In this document: positions 7,801-16,987 of the stretch, one piece after another
Position numbering within the stretch: position 1 is the stretch's first letter
How the letters are laid out: each line of letters opens with the position of its first letter
From: Maribacter arcticus
GTDB lineage: Bacteria; Bacteroidota; Bacteroidia; Flavobacteriales; Flavobacteriaceae
Reading direction: 5' to 3'
Assembly: GCF_900167935.1 (NCBI RefSeq)
Contig: NZ_FUYL01000006.1
Coordinates: 124,001-188,000 of the forward strand
DNA: 64,000 nucleotides
Notes under the pieces: model-generated
Told to the model about the DNA's origin: nothing
Databases searched by the model: none
What the model saw: only the letters and a program-made list of their open reading frames with translations
Position numbers and translations under genes: made by a program

Positions 7801-9863
7801 AAAATAATAACCAGTACGTAAATAGAGAAATTAGTTGGCTTTGGTTCAACGAACGCGTATTGCAAGAAAGTGCTGATAAGAACGTGCCATTAATTGAAAG
7901 ACTTCGATTTTTAGGAATTTTCTCCAATAATTTAGATGAATTCTTTAAAGTTCGATATGCCACTGTAAAACGTATTGTTGAAGCCGGAAGAAATGGTAAG
8001 AGTGCTTTAGGTGGAGAGAAAGCTAAAGATTTACTAGAGGAAATCACAAATATTGTAATTGATCAACAAACAAAGAGTTTAGTGATTCTTAAAAAAATAG
8101 AGCATGAACTAGAGGGTAAGAACATTTTTATTTTAAAGGAAACTGAATTAAACGAAAGTCAGAGAGAATTTGCGAAAGACTATTTCTTAAAAGAGGTAAG
8201 TCCGCAATTAATGACAATCATTTTAAATGAGCTAACGAGGTTTCCAACACTTAAAGATACTGCTGCCTACCTGGCAATTAAAATGGTTATAAAAAGTGAC
8301 CATAGTAAAAAGGAAAAACGGTATGCATTAATTGAGATTCCTAAAGGTATTGACCGTTTTGTGGTACTACCAGATGAAGACGATAAAAGCTTTATCATTA
8401 TTCTAGATGATTTAATTAGATATTGTTTAGATAACATTTTTACCATGTTCGAGTACGAATCGATTTCGGCTCATATGATTAAGATTACAAGAGATGCAGA
8501 ACTTGACATGGATAATGATTTAAGTAAGAGTTTTATCGAGAAGATATCTTCTAGTGTAGAGGATAGAAAAATTGGTGATCCGGTTCGTTTTGTATATGAT
8601 AAAAGTATAGGTGGAGATACTTTGACTTTTCTTAAGGAAAAAATGAACATCGAAGATACCGATAGTGTTATTCCAGGCGGTAGATATCATAATCGTAGAG
8701 ATTACATGGGCTTTCCTAGTTTGGGTAGAAAAGATTTGTTGTATGAAAAAATCACTCCATTACCTGTAAAAGGGTTGAGTATTGAAGGTAGTATTTTAGA
8801 GAGTATCGCTAAAAAAGATTACTTGCAATACACACCGTACCATACATTCACGTATATCTTGAAATTTTTACGTGAGGCAGCGTTAGACCCAAAGGTTCGT
8901 TCGATTAAGATTACGGTTTATAGATTGGCAAGTAATTCTCAAGTAGCGGCCTCACTAATAAATGCGGTTAAAAACGGAAAACAAGTTACAGTGCAAATTG
9001 AGCTTCAAGCACGTTTCGATGAAGAGGCTAATATTGAATATGCCGAACAGCTTCAGGCCGAGGGGGTTAAGTTGATTTTTGGAGTTCCGGGTTTAAAAGT
9101 GCATAGTAAGATTTGCTTAATAGAACGAGAAGAAGGAGATGTAATAAAACGCTACGGATTCATAAGTACAGGTAATTTCAATGAATCAACAGCAAGAATT
9201 TATACTGATTATACCTTATTTACAGCCCATGATCCAATCTTAAAAGAGTTGAACAAGGTATTCGACTTTTTTGAAACCACTTATAAGATTAATAAATATA
9301 AACACCTTATCGTTTCACCGCATTACACTAAAAATGCATTTATGAAATTGATAGATGTAGAGATAGCAAATGCCATTTTAGGTAAAGAAGCTTATATTAA
9401 AATAAAGATGAACAGTTTTACGTCGTATAAGATGGTTGATAAACTGTATGAAGCGAGTAGAGCGGGGGTAAAAATCCAGTTAATTATAAGGGGTATATGT
9501 TGTTTAGTTCCAGGTATTAAGGGTATGAGCGAAAACATTGAGGCGATTAGTATTGTCGATAAGTTTTTGGAACACACTAGGATTTTTGCTTTTGCGAATG
9601 GAGGTAATTCTAAAGTTTATATATCTTCTGCCGATTGGATGACAAGAAATTTAGATTACAGAGTTGAAGTTGGATGTCCTATCTATGATGAGGATATCAA
9701 AAAAGAAGTGATGGATACTTTTGAGATATGTTGGAGTGATAATATGAAAGCTCGAGTGTTTACCGAAAAACAGGATAATGCCTACCGAAAAACGACACGG
9801 CCAAAGGTAAGGTCACAATTTGTAACCTATGATTATTACGCAAAGAATTTGAAAAAAGGCTGA
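7794..9863 (+). CDS. ppk1: Polyphosphate kinase 1
   Basis: PPK1 reversibly polymerises the gamma phosphate of ATP into polyphosphate. The longest frame opens at 7734, but the family N-terminus (Y-V-N-R-E-I-S-W-L-W-F-N-E-R) is matched by starting at the ATG at 7794, giving 689 residues, the family norm. The N-terminal helical domain ends near 105. PLD-like catalytic domains follow, with KVHSKICLI carrying the phospho-acceptor His near 443 and a GNFNESTARIYTD segment. The C-terminal catalytic region has IIRGICCLVPGIKG near 565. It ends 8 nt from the convergent miaE stop. Confidence 0.95.
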   Translation: MVKNNNQYVNREISWLWFNERVLQESADKNVPLIERLRFLGIFSNNLDEFFKVRYATVKRIVEAGRNGKSALGGEKAKDLLEEITNIVIDQQTKSLVILKKIEHELEGKNIFILKETELNESQREFAKDYFLKEVSPQLMTIILNELTRFPTLKDTAAYLAIKMVIKSDHSKKEKRYALIEIPKGIDRFVVLPDEDDKSFIIILDDLIRYCLDNIFTMFEYESISAHMIKITRDAELDMDNDLSKSFIEKISSSVEDRKIGDPVRFVYDKSIGGDTLTFLKEKMNIEDTDSVIPGGRYHNRRDYMGFPSLGRKDLLYEKITPLPVKGLSIEGSILESIAKKDYLQYTPYHTFTYILKFLREAALDPKVRSIKITVYRLASNSQVAASLINAVKNGKQVTVQIELQARFDEEANIEYAEQLQAEGVKLIFGVPGLKVHSKICLIEREEGDVIKRYGFISTGNFNESTARIYTDYTLFTAHDPILKELNKVFDFFETTYKINKYKHLIVSPHYTKNAFMKLIDVEIANAILGKEAYIKIKMNSFTSYKMVDKLYEASRAGVKIQLIIRGICCLVPGIKGMSENIEAISIVDKFLEHTRIFAFANGGNSKVYISSADWMTRNLDYRVEVGCPIYDEDIKKEVMDTFEICWSDNMKARVFTEKQDNAYRKTTRPKVRSQFVTYDYYAKNLKKG

Positions 9864-9871
9864 TTTAAAGG

Positions 9872-10453
9872 TTAACCGTGTATAGATTCTTTAGTGCCTA
9901 AATCTTTCATAATTTTTGCTTCGTATTCTAAGAGGTTATTCCATTTTTGGTTGACTTCTTCCAATTCTCCATATTTTCGAGCAAATTTTAAAAACATAGT
10001 ATAATGGCCGGCTTCACTTATCATTAATTTATGATAAAAGTCGGCTAATTTTCTGTCTTCCAATTCTTCAGAGAGCAGTCTAAAACGTTCGCAGCTGCGC
10101 GCTTCAATTAGTCCGGCATATAATAATCTATGAACCAGCTGAGTGGTTCGACTACCACCTTTTGGGAAGAACTTAAGCAATTCGATTACGTAATCATCCT
10201 TACGATCTCTTCCTAAGGTATTTCCACGTTTTAGAATAAGGTCGTGTACCATTTTAAAATGACCCATTTCTTCCCGAGACAAAGCGACCATTTCCTCTAC
10301 TAATTCAGTATATTCAGGAAAAGATACAATTAAAGATATAGCAGTACTTGCAGCTTTTTGCTCGCAATAGGCATGATCAGTTAATATCTCATCAATATTT
10401 TTTTGTACAATATTTACCCATCTTGGGTCAGTAGGAAGTTTTAAGCCTAGCAT
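9872..10453 (-). CDS. miaE: tRNA-(ms2io6A)-hydroxylase
   Basis: MiaE is a di-iron oxygenase that hydroxylates 2-methylthio-N6-isopentenyl-adenosine at position 37 of tRNAs reading UNN codons. The 193 residues form a ferritin-like four-helix bundle with paired carboxylate/His motifs: H-A-Y-C-E-Q-K-A-A (about 26-34), S-R-E-E-M-G-H-F-K (about 58-66), I-E-A-R-S-C-E-R-F near 117-125, and S-E-A-G-H-Y near 146-151. Length and motifs match the family. It converges on ppk1 and diverges from eboA. Confidence 0.93.
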   Translation of the reverse strand: MLGLKLPTDPRWVNIVQKNIDEILTDHAYCEQKAASTAISLIVSFPEYTELVEEMVALSREEMGHFKMVHDLILKRGNTLGRDRKDDYVIELLKFFPKGGSRTTQLVHRLLYAGLIEARSCERFRLLSEELEDRKLADFYHKLMISEAGHYTMFLKFARKYGELEEVNQKWNNLLEYEAKIMKDLGTKESIHG

Positions 10454-10467
10454 AGTATTCTTTTATT

Positions 10468-10499
10468 CAAAATTAGAAAGATTTTATAGACTTCACCAA
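10468..10499 (-). promoter_or_regulatory. Promoter for miaE
   Basis: Read on the minus strand, TTG (10499-10497) is followed after 21 bp by TAATTTTG (10475-10468), matching the Bacteroidota consensus. The start would be near 10462, about 9 nt before the ATG. Confidence 0.45.
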
Positions 10500-10514
10500 T
10501 TATAATCAACCTGC

Positions 10515-10549
10515 TTTGACAACTAACTAATTAATAATAATTATTTTTG
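10515..10549 (+). promoter_or_regulatory. Promoter for the ebo cluster
   Basis: TTTG (10515-10518) and TATTTTTG (10542-10549) are separated by 23 bp, at the long end of the accepted spacing. The predicted start near 10555 gives a leader of about 20 nt before eboA. No other good promoter was seen before eboB-eboF, so one transcript probably covers the cluster. Confidence 0.45.
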
Positions 10550-10576
10550 AAGTAAAGTCAATCTTAGATAATAAAA

Positions 10577-11425
10577 ATGCACAATCAAGAACAAATTCAA
10601 AATATCTTAATCAAATATGGAGCGCCAGAAAGTTTGGCTTGGTTAAAGGAGAAAATCAGTAAGATGGCAGAAAGTAAATCTTCTAAAGATTTATTTATGA
10701 CCTATAGCCTCTTAAATGTGAAATTTGATTCTTTGAAGCCTATTTCTTTTGAAAATGTAGTTGATGATTGTTCCGTCTATTTCAAGGCACACAGTGCAAA
10801 TTTGCTTCAAGTAGCTAGAATATATCTTTTGTCTGCAGTTATTGGTCAAGATGAGGAATTTTATTCACCTAAAGTTGCAAATATTATTCAAGTGGCCGAT
10901 ACAGGTGAGCTAGAAACTTTTTTAAAATACTTAGTTCTATTGCCCAACCCTGCGGCGTATAAGCAAACTGCTGTTGAAGCGCTACGAACTAATATTGCAA
11001 TTATTTTTGATGCAATATCATTAAACAATCCGTATCCTGCAAAATACTTTAATGATCAGCAATGGAATCAAATGTATTTAAAGGCGGCATTTATGGAACG
11101 TGATCTTTTACTAATAGAGTCTGTAGATGAACGAGCCAACGCAGACCTCACAAGAATTATTTCAGATTATGCTCATGAACGTTGGGCGGCATCAAGAAAA
11201 ATAGACCCTATTTTTTGGAGGCCCGTATCAAAATTTCTAAATAAAGAACTTTTGAAAGATATGAATAGGCTACTAAGTAGTGAAGATTCGATTGAAAATA
11301 AAGCAGGTGCGTTGTGTTGTTATCACTCAGGTAATGAAAAAGCAAATGCCCTTTTAAATAGTTTCCCAGAATTACGACATAGGGTTACTAATGGACAAAT
11401 AAATTGGAATACGCTTAAACAATAA
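10577..11425 (+). CDS. eboA: EboA family protein
   Basis: The 282-residue soluble protein is mostly alpha-helical with no recognised catalytic motif. The opening (Q-I-Q-N-I-L-I-K-Y-G) and interior segments such as LLQVARIYLLSAVI and R-I-I-S-D-Y-A-H-E-R-W-A-A-S-R fit the EboA domain. The identification rests mainly on position: it heads six consecutive genes in the canonical ebo order. The biochemical role of EboA is not established. It may be a structural or scaffold partner of the cluster enzymes. Confidence 0.85.
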   Translation: MHNQEQIQNILIKYGAPESLAWLKEKISKMAESKSSKDLFMTYSLLNVKFDSLKPISFENVVDDCSVYFKAHSANLLQVARIYLLSAVIGQDEEFYSPKVANIIQVADTGELETFLKYLVLLPNPAAYKQTAVEALRTNIAIIFDAISLNNPYPAKYFNDQQWNQMYLKAAFMERDLLLIESVDERANADLTRIISDYAHERWAASRKIDPIFWRPVSKFLNKELLKDMNRLLSSEDSIENKAGALCCYHSGNEKANALLNSFPELRHRVTNGQINWNTLKQ

Positions 11426-11429
11426 TAGT

Positions 11430-12338
11430 ATGGATGAAAAAATGATGATTATTGACCCGCATGTACACATGTCGTCAAGAACAACAGATGATTATGAAGC
11501 AATGGCTGCTGCGGGAGTGGTGGCAATTATAGAGCCTTCTTTTTGGTTAGGTCAACCTAGAACCCAAGTAGGTTCTTTTCAAGATTATTATAGCAGCCTT
11601 GTTGGTTGGGAGCCATTTAGAGCTAGCCAATTCGGCATTAAACATTATTGTACAATAGGTCTTAATTCAAAAGAGGCAAATAATGAAGCACTTGCAGAAC
11701 AAGTAATTGAATTATTGCCATTGTATGTTCATAAGGAGAATGTAGTTGCTATAGGAGAGATAGGATATGACGATCAAACGCCAGCCGAAGACAAGTTCTT
11801 TAGAATGCAACTAGAAATGGCTAAAGAATTAGATATGACCGTTCAAGTTCATACACCGCACCGCGATAAAAGAGCAGGTACGATTAAGAGTATGGAGGTT
11901 TGTTTGGAACATGGCTTGGATCCAGCAAATGTAATTATTGATCATAACAATGAAGAAACGGTAAAGGATGTTCTTGATCGTGGTTTCATTGCCGCATTTA
12001 CTATTTACCCTAAAACAAAAATGGGTAATGAACGAATGGTTGAGGTTGTTAGAAAATATGGTAGCTCAAATATCATTGTTGATAGTTCTGCAGACTGGGG
12101 TGTAAGTGATCCATTAGCAGTGCCTAAAACTGCTTCCTTAATGTTGAAAAGAGGTATTTCTATTGAAGATGTAAGAAAGACTTGCTACCAAAACGCTTTA
12201 GATGCCTTCAGTAAAAATGGTAAAATGAAAGAGGCACATTGGTTACAGCCAGATAGTATAAATCAATCGCAGCTATTTAATGACAATAGTGTTTTAAGAG
12301 GGCAAACTCCAAGAATCGACGAGGACCAAATTACTTAA
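11430..12338 (+). CDS. eboB: EboB, TatD-like metal-dependent hydrolase
   Basis: The 302-residue protein has an amidohydrolase/TatD TIM-barrel fold. Metal-site candidates are HVH in D-P-H-V-H-M-S (about 11-13), Glu in A-I-G-E-I-G-Y-D (about 112), His in V-Q-V-H-T-P-H-R (about 141-144), His in I-I-D-H-N-N (about 172) and Asp in I-V-D-S-S-A-D-W (about 218). It lacks the typical TatD D-T-H-x-H opening, so the substrate is likely different from DNA. It lies 4 nt after eboA and 1 nt before eboC. The natural substrate in the ebo pathway is unknown. Confidence 0.85.
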   Translation: MDEKMMIIDPHVHMSSRTTDDYEAMAAAGVVAIIEPSFWLGQPRTQVGSFQDYYSSLVGWEPFRASQFGIKHYCTIGLNSKEANNEALAEQVIELLPLYVHKENVVAIGEIGYDDQTPAEDKFFRMQLEMAKELDMTVQVHTPHRDKRAGTIKSMEVCLEHGLDPANVIIDHNNEETVKDVLDRGFIAAFTIYPKTKMGNERMVEVVRKYGSSNIIVDSSADWGVSDPLAVPKTASLMLKRGISIEDVRKTCYQNALDAFSKNGKMKEAHWLQPDSINQSQLFNDNSVLRGQTPRIDEDQIT

Positions 12339-12339
12339 A

Positions 12340-13239
12340 ATGAAAGAAAAGTTAATGGGTTTTGCTCGTTTGGCAAGACCCGCAAATTTGCCAACTGCTG
12401 CTGCAGATATATTGGCTGGTGTTGCAATTACTCTTTTTCTTGAGCATATTGAGGTTCTTAGTTTTTTAAAGGGAAATTCAATTAGTGTTATAGTATTGGT
12501 TTTTTCATCAATAGCCTTATATGCTGGGGGGGTTGTTTTTAATGATGTTTTTGATGCAGAGTTAGATGCTATTGAACGTCCAGAGAGGGCAATACCAAGT
12601 GGTTTGATTCCTAAACGTGAAGCGGTATATTTTGGAATCATACTGATGGCGTTAGGAATTGGTTTGGCATTTTTTTGCAATATGTTAGCAGGTGTTATTT
12701 CTGTTTTACTAACTATTGCTATTTTGACTTATGATGCCTATTTTAAACAATTCGGGTTTTCGGGCCCCTTGAATATGGGTATCTGCAGAGGATTGAATCT
12801 GCTTTTGGGGATGTCGATAGTTTCAGAAATCTCAAATTGGTATATAGCGCTTGTACCAGTAATTTACATTTTTGCCATTACATTAATTAGCAGAGGGGAA
12901 GTACATGGTAACAATAAGAAACACATTGTTTGGGCTGGTGTTTTGTATGCAATAGTTATTGTAACATTAACGTTTATTGTAATACAACAGACAGATGAAG
13001 TTTTAGTGTTAACTCCATTTTTACTTTTGTTCAGCTTTTTAATTTTTTCACCCTTATTTAAAGCGTACAAAGAAAATTCGCCGAAAAATATTAAAAAAGC
13101 TGTTATTTCTGGCGTATTATCACTTGTGGTTATGAACGCTTGTTGGGTCGCCGGTTTTTCTAGTTGGTACCTAGCATTGGCAGTTCTTTTATTGTTACCA
13201 ATATCTATGCTGTTGTCTAAATTATTTGCCGTAACCTAA
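12340..13239 (+). CDS. eboC: EboC, UbiA-like membrane prenyltransferase
   Basis: The 299-residue integral membrane protein has about eight hydrophobic helices. The first Asp-rich motif N-D-V-F-D-A-E-L-D (about 68-76) and the preceding A-R-P-A-N-L-P-T (about 12-19) are typical of UbiA prenyltransferases. The second Asp motif is weak, around Y-D-A-Y (about 131). UbiA enzymes transfer a polyprenyl group from a diphosphate to an acceptor, so EboC may attach a lipid carrier to the cluster product. Gene order supports the name. The acceptor is unknown. Confidence 0.88.
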   Translation: MKEKLMGFARLARPANLPTAAADILAGVAITLFLEHIEVLSFLKGNSISVIVLVFSSIALYAGGVVFNDVFDAELDAIERPERAIPSGLIPKREAVYFGIILMALGIGLAFFCNMLAGVISVLLTIAILTYDAYFKQFGFSGPLNMGICRGLNLLLGMSIVSEISNWYIALVPVIYIFAITLISRGEVHGNNKKHIVWAGVLYAIVIVTLTFIVIQQTDEVLVLTPFLLLFSFLIFSPLFKAYKENSPKNIKKAVISGVLSLVVMNACWVAGFSSWYLALAVLLLLPISMLLSKLFAVT

Positions 13240-13246
13240 ATTTAAT

Positions 13247-14407
13247 ATGCAATTACAACCTATAAAACAGTCATTTAAAGTTCAATATGATTATCAATTG
13301 TATTTCACTTCAGGGCTTTTTGCTTTAGAGAATCCGCTATTCAAAAAATTAATTTCTGACTACAAAGAATTCGAAGCAGTGAAACTTCTGTTCGTTTTAG
13401 ATGAAGGTGTAAAAAATCATCATCCGAAATTAATTCAACAAATAAAATCGTACTGTGAAAGTAATGAGGATAATTTAAAGTATACAGATACCATAGTTCT
13501 TCAGGGCGGTGAGCAAGTTAAAAATAGTGATTCGGCTATTGATTCGGTTTTAAAAGCTGTGAATGAGAATAAAATATGTAGACATTCATTTGTAGTTGTT
13601 ATAGGTGGTGGCGCAGTAATAGATATGGTTGGCTATGCTGCCGCTATTGCACATAGAGGTGTTAAGCTAATACGAATTCCAACCACGGTTTTGTCGCAAA
13701 ATGATTCGGCTGTTGGAGTCAAGAATAGTGTGAATGCGTTTAAGAAAAAGAATTTTTTAGGAACATTCGCTCCGCCATATGCTATAATTAATGATAGTGA
13801 TTTTTTAGAAACCTTAGAGCAACGCGATTGGATTTCTGGTATTTCAGAAGCCATTAAAGTAGCCTTAATAAAGGATGAAGAGTTTTTTCAATATATCGCT
13901 GATCATTCCATTGCTTTAAAACAAAGGGAAATGAAGCCAATGCAGTATGTAATTTACAAATGTGCGGCAATGCATATGCATCATATTGCCCAAGGTGGTG
14001 ACCCTTTCGAGTCAGGTTCATCTAGACCTTTAGACTTTGGTCATTGGGCGGCCCATAAAATGGAGTTCATAACTAACTATGAATTAAGACATGGTGAAGC
14101 GGTAGCGAAAGGTATTGCTCTTGATGTTACCTATGCTCAATTAATTGGTTTAATTACTGAAAGTGATTTGCAACATATCTTGGATGTAATGGTTGCAATT
14201 GGTTTTGATCTCTCACTACCAGTGAGTACAACTAATGAAATCGAATCATTGTTAAATGGAATAGAGGAGTTTAGAGAGCATTTGGGTGGCCAATTGACAA
14301 TTACCCTTATTTCGGGTCTAGGAATCAAACATGACGTACATACAATTGATATAAAGGTTATGAAAGATGCCATTGCAAAGTTGAATCATCAATTCGCATT
14401 AAATTAA
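13247..14407 (+). CDS. eboD: EboD, dehydroquinate-synthase-like sugar phosphate cyclase
   Basis: The 386-residue protein belongs to the AroB/EEVS superfamily. The NAD-binding segment V-V-V-I-G-G-G-A-V-I-D-M-V-G-Y-A-A lies near 118-134 and the P-T-T-V-L-S-Q-N-D-S-A-V-G loop near 145-157. The zinc ligands correspond to Glu in G-I-S-E-A-I-K (about 202), His in D-F-G-H-W-A-A-H-K (about 265-270) and His in R-H-G-E-A-V-A (about 282). All key ligands are present, so it should be active. Context argues against a shikimate role. The family cyclises sugar phosphates such as sedoheptulose 7-phosphate or DAHP, and which is used here cannot be read from sequence. Confidence 0.88.
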   Translation: MQLQPIKQSFKVQYDYQLYFTSGLFALENPLFKKLISDYKEFEAVKLLFVLDEGVKNHHPKLIQQIKSYCESNEDNLKYTDTIVLQGGEQVKNSDSAIDSVLKAVNENKICRHSFVVVIGGGAVIDMVGYAAAIAHRGVKLIRIPTTVLSQNDSAVGVKNSVNAFKKKNFLGTFAPPYAIINDSDFLETLEQRDWISGISEAIKVALIKDEEFFQYIADHSIALKQREMKPMQYVIYKCAAMHMHHIAQGGDPFESGSSRPLDFGHWAAHKMEFITNYELRHGEAVAKGIALDVTYAQLIGLITESDLQHILDVMVAIGFDLSLPVSTTNEIESLLNGIEEFREHLGGQLTITLISGLGIKHDVHTIDIKVMKDAIAKLNHQFALN

Positions 14408-14412
14408 AACCA

Positions 14413-15606
14413 ATGCAGCTTCAAGAAAAACTACACTTAACTTATTGCACCAATATTCATCCTGGTCAAGATTGGAAAAGTACATTTGAAAGTATTCAAA
14501 AACACGTTCCGGGTATAAAAAAAGAGGTTTCATCGAACCAGGCTTTTGGTCTAGGTCTTCGTTTGTCAAATAAGGCAAGCGAAGAATTAGAACATGGCTC
14601 GAACATGTCCGATTTTAAAAATTGGTTGGCAGATAATAATCTTTATGTGTTTACCATGAACGGATTTCCTTATGGAAATTTTCATAATGAACGAGTTAAG
14701 GATATGGTGCATGCGCCAGATTGGACTACTAATGATAGGCTTTCATATACCAAACGCTTATTTCGACAACTTTCAGAATTATTGCCAAAAGGATTAAATG
14801 GCGGTATTTCAACATCTCCTATTACGTATAAATATTGGCATAAAAGTAAAGAGGAAACTGAAAAAGCATTTGAAGTAGGTGCAAAGCATATGCTTCAAGT
14901 TGCTTATCAATTGTTCGAATTAGAAAATACTACCGGAAAATATATGCATTTGGATATTGAACCGGAACCAGATGGACTATTAGAGAATAGTGATGAGGTT
15001 TTATATTTTTATTCAAAATACTTAGTGCCGTTAGGGGTTAAATTTTTTGAGAATAAGTTGGGTTTAGGGGCATTAGAGGCTGAAGCGCTTGTTAAGAAAT
15101 ATATAACTGTTTGTTATGATATTTGCCACTTTTCACTGGCCTTTGAAGAACCTGTAGAGACGTTTGCAAAGTTTGAAGAGCAAAATATTCGAGTAGGAAA
15201 AATTCAAGTTAGTGCTGCATTAAAAATTGTATTCAATGGTACAAATGATGAACTAATATGGGGGGAGCTATCTCAATTTAATGAACCCACCTATCTGCAT
15301 CAGGTTACCGAAAAGATTGACGGTGTGGTTAAAACGTTTAGTGATCTTCCTTTGGTTTTAAAAAACAAGGGGTCTCATCAAGAACTTCGTGCTCATTATC
15401 ATGTACCCATTTTTTTAGAAAAGTATGGGGCTTTATTTTCCACCCAAGACCATATTTTAAAAACGATTGAGTATATAAAATCAAATCCTGTTTCTGAACA
15501 TTTAGAAATTGAAACATATACGTGGGATGTGCTTCCGACAGATTTAAAACAAGATTTGTCTGTATCTATTATCCGCGAAATTGAATGGTTAAAATCACAC
15601 TTGTAA
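14413..15606 (+). CDS. eboE: EboE, TIM-barrel metabolite traffic protein
   Basis: The 397-residue soluble protein resembles the xylose-isomerase-like TIM barrel family. Candidate metal or substrate residues occur in M-H-L-D-I-E-P-E-P-D-G (about 178-188), C-Y-D-I-C-H-F-S (about 236-243) and the C-terminal E-I-E-T-Y-T-W-D. The opening T-Y-C-T-N-I-H-P-G is characteristic of EboE proteins as I know them. In cyanobacteria the ebo cluster is reported to be needed for moving scytonemin precursors to the periplasm, hence the traffic name. The enzymatic step is not defined. Confidence 0.88.
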   Translation: MQLQEKLHLTYCTNIHPGQDWKSTFESIQKHVPGIKKEVSSNQAFGLGLRLSNKASEELEHGSNMSDFKNWLADNNLYVFTMNGFPYGNFHNERVKDMVHAPDWTTNDRLSYTKRLFRQLSELLPKGLNGGISTSPITYKYWHKSKEETEKAFEVGAKHMLQVAYQLFELENTTGKYMHLDIEPEPDGLLENSDEVLYFYSKYLVPLGVKFFENKLGLGALEAEALVKKYITVCYDICHFSLAFEEPVETFAKFEEQNIRVGKIQVSAALKIVFNGTNDELIWGELSQFNEPTYLHQVTEKIDGVVKTFSDLPLVLKNKGSHQELRAHYHVPIFLEKYGALFSTQDHILKTIEYIKSNPVSEHLEIETYTWDVLPTDLKQDLSVSIIREIEWLKSHL

Positions 15607-15607
15607 A

Positions 15608-16981
15608 ATGAGAAAGACAGTTGTTATTAATGTAGTAGGGTTGACCAAACGATTAATAGGAGAACATACTCCATTCATTAAGTCTTTTTTAGAGAAAGGT
15701 AGAACATCATATATAGAACCTATTTTACCTGCAGTTACATGCGCTGTCCAGTCTACTTATGTAACTGGTAAATGGCCTGCAGAACATGGTATTGTAGGTA
15801 ATGGTTGGTATTTTAAAGATGAATGCGAAGTTAAATTTTGGCGGCAGTCTAACAAATTGGTGCAACAGCCAAAACTTTGGGATGATTTAAAAGAGAGATA
15901 CCCGAATTTTACTTGTGCAAATCATTTTTGGTGGTATAATATGTATTCTAATGTTGATTACAGCATTACCCCAAGACCGAATTATTTGGCTGATGGGAGA
16001 AAAATTCCAGATGTTTATTCGTATCCGGCCAAGTTACGAGATGAAATGCAAGATGCTTTAGGTACTTTTCCATTGTTTGAATTTTGGGGACCTAAAACAA
16101 CTATAAATTCTTCAAAATGGATTGCTGATGCAGCACTTTTGACTGATAAGAAACATAATCCTGATCTTACACTTATTTACTTACCACATTTAGATTATAA
16201 TCTACAGCGTTATGGTCTTGACTTTAGTATTATTTCTAAAGACCTATCGGAAATAGATGAAGTTGTAAAAGATTTGGTGAACCATTATGAAGCTTTAGAT
16301 GCTCGGATAATACTGCTTTCTGAATACGGAATTACAAATGTAAATAGGCCTATTCATTTGAACAGAATATTACGAAGAGAAGGTTATATCGCCATAAGGG
16401 AAGAACGTGGTCTAGAACTTTTAGATGCTGGAGAAAGTGATGCTTTTGCTGTAGCAGACCATCAAATCGCTCATATATATTGTAAAAATTCTAGTACTAT
16501 AGGAAAACTTGTAAAGTTGCTTCAGTCGGTTGAAGGTGTAGAAAAAGTGCTATTTGGTGAAGACTTGAAAAAGTATCATATTAATCATGAGCGATGTGGT
16601 GATATTGTGGTAGTAGCTGATAAAGATTCGTGGTTCACGTATTACTTTTGGTTAGACGATGCCAAAGCGCCAGATTATGCTAGAATGGTTGATATTCATA
16701 AGAAACCAGGTTATGATCCTGTTGAAATGTTGACCGACCCAAAAGATAAATTGGTAATGGCTAAAGTCGTCGGTAAGTTATTGAAGAAGAAACTTGGCTT
16801 TAGAACGGTGATGAATATTATTCCGATTGATGCAACTTTAATTAAAGGTTCTCATGGCCGTTTGACAGAAGATAAAGAAGATTATCCTATTTTCATAAGT
16901 AACCGAGTTAGTAGTGAAAATGAAAATGTAATTAATGCAATACAAGTACGTGATCTTATAGAAGATCACCTGTTAAACTAA
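15608..16981 (+). CDS. eboF: EboF, alkaline-phosphatase-superfamily hydrolase
   Basis: The 457-residue protein is of the nucleotide pyrophosphatase/phosphodiesterase type. The nucleophile is the Thr in L-P-A-V-T-C-A-V-Q-S-T-Y (about residue 43). Other metal-site positions are Asp in Y-L-P-H-L-D-Y (about 197), E-Y-G in place of the usual D-H-G (about 239), and His in V-A-D-H-Q-I-A-H (about 284-289). The first metal Asp usually found at the N-terminal strand reads V-V-G-L here, so the metal centre may be altered. There is no signal peptide, so it is cytosolic. It starts 1 nt after eboE. Confidence 0.85.
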   Translation: MRKTVVINVVGLTKRLIGEHTPFIKSFLEKGRTSYIEPILPAVTCAVQSTYVTGKWPAEHGIVGNGWYFKDECEVKFWRQSNKLVQQPKLWDDLKERYPNFTCANHFWWYNMYSNVDYSITPRPNYLADGRKIPDVYSYPAKLRDEMQDALGTFPLFEFWGPKTTINSSKWIADAALLTDKKHNPDLTLIYLPHLDYNLQRYGLDFSIISKDLSEIDEVVKDLVNHYEALDARIILLSEYGITNVNRPIHLNRILRREGYIAIREERGLELLDAGESDAFAVADHQIAHIYCKNSSTIGKLVKLLQSVEGVEKVLFGEDLKKYHINHERCGDIVVVADKDSWFTYYFWLDDAKAPDYARMVDIHKKPGYDPVEMLTDPKDKLVMAKVVGKLLKKKLGFRTVMNIIPIDATLIKGSHGRLTEDKEDYPIFISNRVSSENENVINAIQVRDLIEDHLLN

Positions 16982-16987
16982 TTCCTT

